Below, in pieces: positions 47,795-58,926 of a stretch of 64,000 nt of DNA. Where the stretch lies: positions 2,170,001 to 2,234,000 of the forward strand of contig JAGTJL010000004.1 of the NCBI GenBank assembly GCA_020746875.1, read 5' to 3'. Position 1 is the first letter of the stretch. Every line of letters starts with the position of its first letter. The notes under the pieces were generated by a model. That model worked only from the letters and a program-made list of their open reading frames with translations. It searched no databases and had not been told where the DNA came from. The position numbers were made by a program, and so were the translations under genes. This DNA comes from Rhexocercosporidium sp. MPI-PUGE-AT-0058. Lineage: Eukaryota > Ascomycota > Leotiomycetes > Helotiales.

Positions 47795-48018
47795 TTAACT
47801 TTGTATTTAAACCTAAAGTTACGCTTAAAATTAAGAAGAAAAAACAAGGAGAAAAGAAAAGCTTTCTCTAAGAGGGAGCTCTAATATAAATACACAAAGG
47901 GTCCCCCTAGCCTTTCCCGATTAGGCCTAGCGCCATGGTTGCCATGCTAAGGCGATGCTACGAGCGATGCCGAGCTCACTCGGTTAGAATACGAGGCGCC
48001 AAGAATCGTAACAAGCGC

Positions 48019-48530
48019 GGCTCTCCGTACTAGCGCCTCCTCTATATATATTTATACTTAAGGATTCTTATAATCCTCTTCCTTTTACGTCTTTAGTCTT
48101 TTATTAATAATAATATAATAAGTTTTTATTCGCGCCGTTATATTATTAAAGACTCCCTTTACTTATAAAGGTATTAATATTTATTTCACTTTTCTCGACT
48201 CCCGTTAAGTAATCCGAGTGTAAATAGCTTAATTTAAAATAATAAACTAAATTTTCCTTCGAATTCGATTTAATATTAATATAAATTAAAAATAAATATC
48301 GTATACATATTATAAGACGACGACTATATATTCTCACCTCTCCTTAAACGCCTATAAGCCGCAAACCCCTTCGCCTTCTCCTTAAAAGTACGTCGAAGTA
48401 ATATTAGTGCCGTACTACTTGCCGCGCCTATTATTTTTATAATATAAAAACGATAATCACTTATTACCGCGCGCCGTTATAAGATTATATTAAGCCTCGG
48501 CTAAACTCGCTTAATAATATAAGATTATAT
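48019..48530. other. AT-rich stretch, possible right half of a split LTR
   Basis: The first about 130 bases (tatatatat box, pyrimidine-rich, ending cgccgttata) may complete the LTR-like piece at 31391-31534. The rest shows a duplicated ataagattatattaagc unit (about 48480-48535). No gene was seen; a 63-codon minus frame at 48146-48337 has no support. Confidence 0.35.
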
Positions 48531-48592
48531 TAAGCATACCTTTCCATAACTCAACTACCTTTGCATAAAGCTCCGGCTTCGCATAAAGCCTC

Positions 48593-48724
48593 AGCTTCCG
48601 TACTTTAAACCTCGGAAGCTTTAAGCTTACGGTAAAAGATTATTCAGGGCTAAAACAGTGGCTTTCGGAAGCCTTAGCTTCCGTGTTTTAAACCCCGGAA
48701 GCTCTGGTTTCTGGTAAGAGATTA
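48593..48724. repeat. Two 50-bp direct repeats, each with an inverted-repeat core
   Basis: Copies at 48593-48642 and 48676-48724 each contain AGCTTCCG, a 12-base spacer and CGGAAGCT, so each could form the same hairpin. They lie in a little-mutated island (about 48540-48860) that also has a tatataaacc box (about 48800) and a CACACCAAATC leader-like run. This could be the promoter region of the Gypsy-3 5' LTR, but no partner LTR was found. Confidence 0.6.
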
Positions 48725-49399
48725 CGCCAACTCGTAAGCTCGCAAGCAAATACTCAATTAAGCTATATAAGCGAATATATACGTGATTAGCTAGAGTAGT
48801 TATATAAACCTAGAAATCCCCCGTACAATAGAATCATCATTCACACCAAATCTCTTCTTTTCAGCCGTATTATCCTTAGAGACTCCGCGATTATATCTTT
48901 TTAAAACCCTCTTTAAATAATAGTTTCGACTTAATTTTAAAACTATTTAAAGAAAAATAAAAGAAAGAAGGCCCCTCGCATATAAAGCTTTAATAAAAAT
49001 AATAAGTCTGAGAATAACGTGCTTAATTAAGTCTAATAATTAGTTATTACTTTTAAAGAATATCAAAATAATTAAAAAAAAATAAAGAAAAAGAACTATA
49101 AAAAAGCCAAAACTAATTTAACTTAAACCCTATAACTCCTTTAAATCTTTATAACTTAGCTCTATATTACTAACTTCGTCGCTTTAGTAAAAGATAATAA
49201 CTCCGACTCTTTTAACTTATCTCGAGGTGCGCGCGAAGCTTTAAGCACCTCTTTTTCTTTCTTAAACTCCTACGGCTATAAAAAAAGATTTTAAAAATTA
49301 AGATCAATAAGTTTTATAAATTAAAAGAAGTCCTTTTATAAAATAATTAATTAATAATAATAAAGAATAAATTATAAATTAATTAAAACTACTTCAAAT

Positions 49400-50604
49400 C
49401 TAAAGAAGCAAAGATATTATATATCTTTACTTATACTAAAAGTAAAGCATAAGATAACTTATTTACCCGTTACGCCGACAATACGGATTACCAATTCGAG
49501 AACGCCTCCGAAATATTAAAATACTTAAGTCTAATTCATAATAACTTTTTTAAATACCGAAATATAGAAAGATTATTAAACCGTATAATTATAAGTAAAT
49601 TTAAAATTTTTTATTACTTTTAATCCTGTTTTATTAAAACAGCCTAAGAAGCCCGTATATTAATTAACTCTTAACTCGTTACTCGCTTATATAATAAATT
49701 AATATTTACTTTTTATTTATAAGCCTTTTCTTATTATACCCCCGGCATTAATTATAATAACTTCGTGGCTTAAGTGCGTTTTATAAATATAAAAATTCAA
49801 CGAGTGGCGACTAACGTTCGTCGAAGTAGAATTACAAGCGTTATATTTATAATAAACGCCCCGCCTTAACTAATTAATTATATTATATCCCTTGCTTTTA
49901 CGCCTACGCTTGCCGCCCTTCGTAAAGAATTATATATAAGCTTTATTAAACTTTTTATATAAACCCACGTTTTTACTTTTAATGCCCGTACTCGATGCTA
50001 TAACTACAGCGAGTTAAGCCATATAATTAAAAACTACTTTTATTTTTAAAAAAGAAAATTATTTATATAAGAAATTATTTAAATAAAATATATAATAGCT
50101 CGTAAAATAAAAAGTAAAAGCGAAGAAAAAGGCAAAGCTCTTTTAGAAAATTAAAGACCTTAAGAAAAGACTCTTTCTTAAAGTAAATAAATTTTAAAAA
50201 GATTAACTTATAATAGTTATAAAACTGAAAAAAGTTTTTATAGCGTTATACTTTAATTATTAATAATAAAAGACTTAATATTTAAGCCTTACTTAACTTT
50301 AAAGTTGATAAATTCGCATTTATTAATATAAACTTCGCTTTTAATCTTATATAATCCTTTTATATTCCTCGTACCCGATTATTAAAACGTGTATTTATTC
50401 GTAGCTATAACGGTAACGTAAATAAAGATATATTTTATTACCTTTTCTTAAATTTATTAATCGAAGGTCGATTTTAGCGCCAAATCCCTTTCGTAATCTT
50501 AAACTTAAAATAATAAAACGTTATTCTTAAACGTATATAAATAATATACTTCGATATTTAGCTTAATATTAAAGAGTTAAAGTAAATTTAGCTTTATAAT
50601 AAAA
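49400..50604 (+). pseudogene. Gypsy-3 gag and protease start, dead
   Basis: The gag reads ILKYLSLIHNNFFKYRNIE, VRFINIKIQRVATNVRRSRI and RCYNYSELSHIIKNYF (about 49995-50040). The last is a CX2CX4HX4C knuckle with the second and third Cys turned into Tyr. The protease part (about 50290-50604) has INFAFNLI*SFYIPRTRLL and IPFVILNLK**NVILKRI, matching the strand pattern ending in VILG. It is cut by Copia-C and continues at 58927. Breaks are TAA/TAG. Confidence 0.7.
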
Positions 50605-50792
50605 TGTCGCGCCCTAGCGCAGTTTACTGGTTATATATATGCTCTCGTAAGCACTCACGTGTATATATACTCGGGTTATAGTCCTCTCTTGCAGAAAGTA
50701 ACGCTCACTTTAATATATTTTTGAACCCTTACTCTTTACGTTAATCGTAGAGCTCTTAAATTACTAAAAGCCTGCTTTACTTCTATACAATA
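50605..50792 (+). repeat. Copia-C 5' LTR (188 bp)
   Basis: Starts TGTCGCGCCCTAGCGCAG and ends TCTATACAATA (decayed TACGACA). A tatatatactcgg box is shared with the 3' LTR. Confidence 0.95.
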
Positions 50793-50999
50793 ATTAAAAG
50801 CTATATTTGTCTTTATAAGTTACTTTTAGTATATATAAATTTCGAGCTTCAGTTAAGCTTATTCAATTCTAATTTTACGATCTTCGTTTCCTTTCCTTAC
50901 GCTTAAACCTTAATATATTTTTTAACGTAATTATCGAGATATTATCGCACGATAATCTTAGCGGTTTTAACGTAAATATTATATACTTGAAGCCTGAAG

Positions 51000-53900
51000 A
51001 CTTCCCGTTATAAATGAATTATTTGACTCTTAGCGCTTAAATGCTCGGACTTTAGCTTTTCGTTAATTTAAATGCTCTTAATATAAAAATATTAATTAAA
51101 ATTATTAATAAAAATCTACGGACCGCCGAGCAGATCGCTTAGCAGAAGAATAATCTTGCTAAATTAGATTATATAATAAAAACGAACGAGTATAACGAAT
51201 AATTCTAGAAATAGGCGCTCGATCGTCACGCAGTAACTGCGTCTTCCTCGGACTAAATAATTATAAGCTTTAACGCTTTTATTGCCCCTTTTCTTACTCG
51301 ACCGCACGAGCTTATTAAGATAACCGCAGAATCTTATTAAAAAGAAGCCGAGGCCGAAGTTAAAGCGTATATTACAAAGTGCGCAATATAGCAACTACGA
51401 ATTACGATATACCTTAAGCTTTACGAATAAATTAAGAAAATTATAAGCCGCTAATTCTTCAGTATAACGGCTATATAGCTCGTCGCTGAGAAAAGAGTTA
51501 ATATTTAAGTACTAATTCGTACGCTTAAGACAATTTTATATTAAACGGATATAACGATTCAGACGATAACCCGCTAAGATTACTTGCAATTCCTGAATAC
51601 GAAGAACGTCCGAAACCCGAAGGTCTGGATTATATAATATTAAGAGTTAATCTATAAAAGGAATTTATATTATATGCCGGAAGTGCTCAGTATTCTTAAT
51701 ATTAATTTTTTCTTAATTATAATTAATAATTTTAATAGCTTATAAGCTTAAAAATACTTTCTTAAGATTAAGGAAGCTAACGAGCTCGGGATACTTCTTA
51801 AATACTCTTTAGAATAGCTCGTATAACTGTTTTATTCTAATTAAGCCGATCGCCAATATTAATAATTTATTAGTAGAAAATCAAAGCATAATTATTTTTT
51901 TATTCTTAATTCACGCTTTAATAATAATAAGACACCCGACTCGGAAGCTTCTGATTTATATAACTAAAGATTAAACCGATTCAAGATAAAAGGAAAACTT
52001 ATAAAAAAAGCATATTTATATTTAAAAGACAAAACTTATTATTAGTCTCCTTTAAATTATATTCGTTTTTAAATAATAGTTTATAAAAAAGTATTTATTA
52101 AATATTAAGATGAAATAGCTCGTTTAAACTCAAAAATAGATAATTAATACTGCTATAAAATCCGGCAACGATTTGCCACGTTATAATAAAAAGCTTTCCG
52201 CGGGCAAATAAGCTTAAATAAGCCTTTCTTTTAGTTAATAAAAGATCTCTTAACGAAATTAAATAAGTAAAGATTTGATAAATTAAATAAAAGGAAATTT
52301 ACTTTTCCCGGAAACTTATTAAATAAAGAAGAAATAAGCGGGACTTACGCGCACCCGGTGCTTTTGCTTAATCTAGCCGAGTATTTAGCTGCGGGTATAT
52401 ACTTCTTTTAGAATTCATCTTATCTTTTATTAGATTTTATTTTATTAAATAATTATAAAGCGATTAATCTAATTAATAATCGTTCAATATTACTAGAAAG
52501 ATCTTTTATAAAATCTACTTCTAAGGATTTAATTAAATATAAGAGCTTTTAGTTACTTATTATTAGGCGCGGAACTCGAGTCATGAAAGAAGTGCTTAAA
52601 GGTCCGAATAGAAAATCATTTAATCTCACGCTTTACGACGTCGCAGTTATAGAAAACTTCTATATTAATATTATCTTTAAAGTTCGTTTTTATAAGACCG
52701 GTCTTTAGTTCTATAGTATAAACTGCACTTTAAGATAAAACAAAAAAGGCTTATTAATTAATAAATATTATATAATACGATAGCTAAAGCGTAAACAGAA
52801 CCTTATTTTCTTTAAATATAAGCTATATTTAATTTACTCTCCGAGTACTTGTAATATACTTTTAAGCGCTACAGGAATTATAATATTTCTAATACTTTCC
52901 AGAAAAATAAATAAGTCGTATAGATTATTTAAAGATTATAAGTACTTTAGAACAGACTCGAAGCGTATTTAGTATCTGCGAGTAAGCTATTTAAGCCCGG
53001 ATATTTTAAGGAAATTAATAAGCACGGCGAGAAATATTAAGATTATTAAAGCAATAAAGAAGATTAAGTGCGAATAATATATTCTAATTCATATTATTTA
53101 AGTAATTTTTAAACGTTTACCGAAAAGGAAATCCTTTAAATTATTTTAAAGAATTACTTAAGATCTATTTAATTATCCAAAATATTAAAGCAATTATTCT
53201 TAACTTCTCGTGCTTAAATACGAGTATAGCAGCTTACTCGTTAATTATATATTACAAATAAAGGAGTACGATAAAGTATTTTAATATATTAAGAGCTTTA
53301 AAGCTTGAGTTCGAAAGCAGTTTAGATTTTTAATATATAAATTCAAGCATAATTAAGAGAAAGCAGTTATTATAATTCGAAGATTCACGAGATATAAGAG
53401 ATAAGCTAATAAGCTCGGAATTGACCTCGAGCTCTTATTAACGGTAATTCATGAGTTAAATAGCGGAGCCGAACGAGTTAGTTAAGAAGTAATTAATAAA
53501 GGCATTAAAATGAAACTATTAGTTAATCTTCCCGTAAATCTGAGTATTAAATATGCATTCGCAGGGATCTATTTGTATAATAAAAGCTTAAGGCGAGCAA
53601 ATAATTAGCTATTATTTATTAAAATTAATAATAAGTAGTTTCGGAATTATTTTCGGTAATATAACCTAGCGCTTATTATAAGACTTATTATAGATTTTAG
53701 ACTAAACTAAAATAAGATTTATATATATAATTATAAAGCGTATTTATTAATAATAAAAAGAGCTAAAAAATAAGATAAGAAAGCGTTCAAAATAACTACG
53801 TATACGTATATTAGATTTCTTATAAGTTTTTACGCTTTTAATATTTACAGGATCTGGGTGCTACGTCTCGACAGAATAATCATTACGCGTAATATGCGCT

Positions 53901-56540
53901 TTAACGAAGATAGCTTTTATATTACCTTAAGTAAAGAAGCAAAGATTACGATTTAAGAAGCCCGATTTATTTGCGATCTTATCGAGGAGGATAAGTCTAT
54001 CGTAAACTAAACTGGAATTATTAAAAACATTATTAAAAATATAATTATTAAAGAAAATAATACGAATTTCTTAAGCGAAGACTTGCTTTAATTATATATT
54101 AAATAAATTTAAAGATTAATTAAAAGCTCCGAGAGTCAGAACTCGGGAGTAAAAGAGTATATTAATAGCCCGAATATAATAAATGGACTTCTAACTCCGG
54201 AATATACTTTTACTTTAAAAAGCTTTTTTAAATAAAGTAAAGAATTAAAAGAGAATGCGTTAAACCGAGAATCTACTTCAAGTATAAAGTATAACTTAAA
54301 AGCATTCGACTCGCGTAAGAGCATGCAACTCACTAATCGAGATTCGAACGTATTACAGGATTAAGCGCGGGATCCGTCTCGATTATCACGCATCGAGATT
54401 TAAATACCGTCGAGACCTCGATTATAAAAAGAGTCTCCGGTAATAATTTTAATACCGTATCTTTAGATTAAAGTATAAAGTGCTCGGACGACGAAAGCAA
54501 GACAGGCGAAAGTAATACGCTTTCAGATTATAGCGGAAGAAGCTCAATTAGAATTAAGTGCATTTATCAAAAGTTCGGCAGAAGTAAAGAAGCTAGCTAA
54601 AAATAAAAAGAAAAAAAGAAGATTACAAAAGGATTAAAATAATAAAATATTTATAATACTTATAATTATTCTTAAATAAATACGCTTCGATAAAAGTAAC
54701 TTTAAGCTCGGGAGTAAGCCTGATCTCGGGGGTAATTAAATCCTCGACTAATATAATAATCTTCGGTCCGAAGTCGATCAGATATTTTAAAAGCTTATAC
54801 TTAATTAATATATATTACTAAAAGAATAAGATAATCTTCAAGATTTAACGAAGATTATATATTATATAATTATAGTAATAATGCAATCGAGCCGCTAATT
54901 ATTAAAAAAGAAGATTTTACTTTTAAAAATCAAAGTTTAAGATTTTTTACTTAAATTAAAATAATAAAGCGATCTTAAGAATTACTTAATGAAAAAGTAA
55001 TTTAAAGAAAATATAAGCTTAAAAATAAGAATAATAAATAAATAAAATTACTAGACTTTAGAATTATTTAATTTAAATATTATATTAATACTTATCTCGC
55101 TTATATAAGTTTTCAAGTATAAGCCCGATCTAGAAAGATATATTTTAAGATATAAATCCCGAATTATTATACGAGGCGATCTTTAAAGTGAATTAACGAT
55201 TGTCTTTATATACGCTAGCACGCTCTTAGTTAAATCCTTCCGAATTGCTATAGCGTTCGCAGCTTATTTTAACTTGGAAATCAAGTGCTTTAACGTAATT
55301 AACGCGTTTATTAACGCTTTTCGGGATATAAATAATAAAACCGTATATTATAGATTTCTTTCAGGTTTTAATAAGTTTGAATATATATTACGAGTTAATC
55401 GCGCTCTTTACGGGATACGTGACTTTTTGTACTTATAATATAAGTATATTAATAAAACGTTAATAGATTTAAGGCTAATTCTATGCTCGGAGGAACCGTA
55501 TATATTCACAGATTTTACTTATAAAATCCTTGTTTTCTTTTACGTAAATAATATTTAAGTATTTTACTACCGAGACGACTTAAAGCTCGGATAAGATTTT
55601 ATTAAGCGATTAAATCAAGCGTACGATATATATAATCTTAGAGATATTAAATAATTCTTAAGGATTAAGATAATACGTAATAAAAAGCGCAAGATTATCT
55701 CTCTGGTTTATAATTAATACGTTGAGAAGATCACTCGAAAGTTTAAGTAAGTTAATAAGAAGTATCTTACGATACCGCTCCTTTAAATCGATCTTATTAA
55801 GTATAAGAGATAAGCTTTAAAGAAATATATTAAAGCTTATTAAGAAAGAGTTAAGTCGGTATTATATATAGCGATTATTATAAGATTAGACGTAGCTTTT
55901 GCGATTGCTTAGCTCTTATAATTCGCGATAAATCTTAGTTTAAAGTATTTTATAATTATATATTAGCTTATTCGCTACTTATTTAGCACGCGTTTTTTAA
56001 GTATTATATATAAAAGTAATTAAGAAAGAGCGCTTTATATTGCTTTAAATATATTTTTCGCGAATGACGTCGAAACCCGGAAGTTATCTTAAGGTTATAT
56101 AATTTTATTATTCGGTAGGCTAGTAATCTGGAAAGTATTAAAGTAATTTATAATTATTACGTCGATTATTAAAGCGGAATTACTAATATTAAAGTATATC
56201 GGAAAAGAAGTTATAGCTTTTTAACGATTCTTTCGGAACTTAGCTCTTAATATCTATAAGACTTAAGAGATCTTCTATAATAATTAATAAACGATTAAAT
56301 TAATTATGAATAATATTAAGAAGATTATTATTAAGCTTCGTTATATAGATATTTAAAATATATAATTTAAGTAAAAGTATACTCGTAAATCATTTAAAGT
56401 AATATATCTTCTAATTATTAATATACTTATTAATAAGCTTACGAAGAATCTGTCTCGCCAGAAATTCGAGCTTTTTAGAATACTCTTAAACTTTAATAAT
56501 TACCGATCTTAAGTTAAAGAGCTTTAAATATATTTATTAA
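51000..56540 (+). pseudogene. Copia-C gag-pol, dead
   Basis: The gag (about 51000-52350) includes AYITKCAIQQLRITIYLKLY-like text (stop as Q). The protease lies at about 52420-52700: INLINNRSILLERSFIK, RRGTRVIKEVLKGPNRKSF, LYDVAVIENFYINI. Integrase runs to about 54100. RT (about 55180-55620) shows FNVINAFINAFRD, LRVNRALYGIRDF and FYVNNI (from FYVDDI). RNase H (about 55860-56540) shows FFANDVETRKLSQGYIILLF, SIIKAELLILKYIGKEVIAF and NKLTKNLSRQKFELF. Conservation is better than in Copia-A; stops are TAA/TAG. Confidence 0.85.
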
Positions 56541-56599
56541 AAGTATATTAAGAATATTTTTATACGATCTTTTATTTATAAAACTTTTTTAATTTAATA

Positions 56600-58733
56600 T
56601 TTTAAATATTCGCGCTCTAAAAACGCCGAACGTAAACGCGAAATCCAGCCCGAGCTCAGGCAAAGTCTACTTAAATCTAGCTTAAGCTTAAATAAAGTCC
56701 GTTCAAATCCAGTCCGAGCTTATAAATAATCTATTAAAAGCGCAAAAAATCCACTTAAGCTTAAATCAGCGAGTAACTATCGTCTTTAAGACCTTCGCGA
56801 ACTTCTCTAAACTTTATATAAGATTACTAAACTCTATTAAAGATCTCGTATTAATATTAGTATTATTATTAAAGTTATCTTTCTTATTACGCTTTAGACT
56901 TAGTTTTTAAGAGCGTATCGGAAGATTTAATTCTATATCTTCATTAAATTTATTATTACTCGCCAAGTCTTCTATTAAGGCTTTTAAGGTAGTTTTATAT
57001 TTCTTAATACTTTATGAATCGGTTAATGAAATGCTCGATTAATTATAATGCGATTATTATACTTTTTTATTATTAGAATTTATAATTGTAATTAATTTTT
57101 TATTATATTTAAGTATATTTCTTATAACGGAATCGCACTTATAACCGGAGGTGCAGTTATAATATCGACTTCCAGTAGCGAGAGTATTAGCGAAGCAGTA
57201 TCCACGATCACTACGGCTACGAATAGCAGCGCGAATATATAACGGATAAAGATCCGTAAACTTTTTTCTTAAATCTCGGTTAATATAAATAAAATAAGTT
57301 ATTAATAAGAAGTAAGCTTTAAAATAATATATATATACCTCGAGCGCGCTTAATAAGAGAGCGAGGCTTAAATAGAGTGCGAGACGATTTGCGCTTCTTT
57401 AAAGTTAATAAAGAACGAGTGCGAGTCTCAAAAGCAAGAAGAAAAATAAGAGAAGGAGTCGAACTAAGACACGAAACGCGCGAAGCAAAAGGAGTGTATT
57501 AAAAGTTATTTTCATCTAATATAATAACGCTTTTGCTTAGTATAATTAATAATAATAAAGCATTAGAAGAACGCGTGGAAGTCTTTTTAAATAACGAGCT
57601 TAGTTTAGCACGAGAAGATCGAAGGAGAATTAGCTTATTATCAGAGTTATTAATAAGCGCATTCTCATTTTCGCGCGAAGAAAAATATTATAAATTATCT
57701 TTAAGATCTATTTTAATAACTAAATAAGTAAGAGGAAGATTATTAGCAAGATTATTAGCTAGCTTATCACTAGATACTTCTTAGTTATCGAACTTATTTT
57801 TAAAATCTTATAATATAATTATTAGCGATTAGTTTAACGGTATTAAAATCACTTAAAAATAAAATTAAGAAATTGAATTAAAGAATTTACTTGACAAGCT
57901 GCGATCTGATTATTAATACGCGCAGTCGCTGCTCTAGAAGCTTTGGAAGGCATGACTAGTAATTAAGGAGAATTTACTGAAAGAAGTAAAAGATCAGAAA
58001 ACAGAAGAAAGAAACAAGCAAGCAGGCAAGTACGCGAGTATAGAATGCGTTAATATTAAATAAAAGTTAATTATAATAATACGAAGGTCGATATATATAT
58101 ATTCTTAGGAGTGATTGTGATCACGCTATTACAGAACGGGACGCTTAGATTAATAATAAACCCATTAACCCGGGAGGCGGCGTATTGCATAAGCTAATAA
58201 GAAGCTAGCATATACCGTTATAGCTTCCTGCTATATATAGCAATTACTCTAAAAGAACCAAATTCATTAATTATAGCTTAGCAATTTAATAATTAAATAA
58301 GACAGCACGAGATCTTAACTGCAGACCGAACCTTACTTCAGCCCTACTTTTAAAACCTACGATTTACACGCGTTAAATATAATAATCAAGATCTTATTTA
58401 CTTAATTATTATAACTTAGTTATATCTTTAAATCTTATTTGTTTAATTATATACAATTTAAATACGTATTTATATTCTTATTTATTATTAATATTAATTG
58501 CTTAGCAAACTACTTATATTAATATATAAAGTCCTCGTATATCATATCTTTAAAGCGCGTACTAATATTTTCATTTATTATAATATCCTAAGAGTATTAA
58601 TTTGCTACTCGGCGCCATACTTTTACTAAGAACTGATATATATACTCGGGGAGCTTATATTACATCTCTTGACTGCTTATACGCCTTTAAATAACAAGGC
58701 TTATCTATATAACAGAACCTTACTATAAGGGTG
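56600..58733. other. Copia-C 3' region with a coding-like antisense frame
   Basis: On the minus strand one frame runs from 57687 to 57322 with a single TAA (57499-57501): YFSSRENENALINNSDNKL, LLRSSRAKLSSLFKKTSTRS, SKSVIILDENNF, then TRTRSLLTLKKRKSSRTLF and KPRSLIKRARG. Upstream it extends with VIKIDLKDNL after one TAA. A 64-codon ATG frame on the plus strand (57533-57727) overlaps it; only one can be real. Position, between RNase H and the 3' LTR, is the same as in Copia-A and Copia-B, but the sequence is different. The rest of the stretch shows nothing recognisable. Confidence 0.4.
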
Positions 58734-58921
58734 TATCGCGCCTTAGCGCAATTTACTAATCATATATATACTCTCGTAAGCACTCACGTATATATATACT
58801 CGGGTTACAGTCCTCTCTTACAAAAGGTAACGCTCACTTCAATATATTTTTAAACCCTTGCTCTCCACGTTGATCGTAGAGCTCTTGAATTATTAAAAGC
58901 CTGCTCCACTTCTGTACGACA
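58734..58921 (+). repeat. Copia-C 3' LTR (188 bp)
   Basis: Starts TATCGCGCC (TGTCGCGCC with one G-to-A change) and ends TCTGTACGACA; otherwise close to the 5' LTR. Confidence 0.95.
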
Positions 58922-58926
58922 TAAAA

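Larger units (their letters stand above)
31540..48013 (-). mobile_element. Gypsy-2b: full-length chromovirus with two nested insertions
   Basis: Two 255-bp LTRs with 7-bp inverted ends (TGTTACG...CGTAACA) and perfect TSD agcgc (31535-31539 and 48014-48018) bound 16,474 bp. Subtracting Copia-B (32639-40583) and the gag-only element (46013-47794), each with one TSD copy, leaves 6,737 bp. That is about the length of Gypsy-2a plus its missing 3' end. Direction is minus: gag at the right, chromodomain at the left. A purine tract (AAGAGAAGGGGA on the minus strand, about 31798-31809) directly precedes the 3' LTR. Confidence 0.95.
45972..48013 (-). repeat. Gypsy-2b 5' LTR, interrupted by the gag-only element
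   Basis: LTR sequence occupies 45972-46012 and 47800-48013 (255 bp in total), with TSD copies ataac (46008-46012) and ttaac (47795-47799) around the insertion. The uninterrupted order is seen in the LTRs at 29343 and 31540. Confidence 0.93.
50605..58921 (+). mobile_element. Copia-C: Ty1/copia element, 188-bp LTRs, perfect TSD
   Basis: Two 188-bp LTRs (50605-50792 and 58734-58921) with TGTCG...CGACA ends and a perfect TSD taaaa (50600-50604 and 58922-58926) bound 8,317 bp. The plus strand encodes gag, protease, integrase, RT and RNase H. Its LTRs are unlike those of Copia-A/B, so it is a separate family. More than 2 kb separate RNase H from the 3' LTR. It is inserted in the Gypsy-3 protease region. 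Confidence 0.96.

Noticed and set aside
48019..48146. Definite LTR completed by 31391-31534
   Set aside because: Plausible ends but no matching TSD and no second copy, so it is kept only as a tentative feature.
57533..57727. 64-codon plus-strand frame in the Copia-C 3' region as an accessory gene
   Set aside because: The overlapping minus-strand frame is longer and matches the antisense position seen in the other copia elements; at most one is real and neither is proven.
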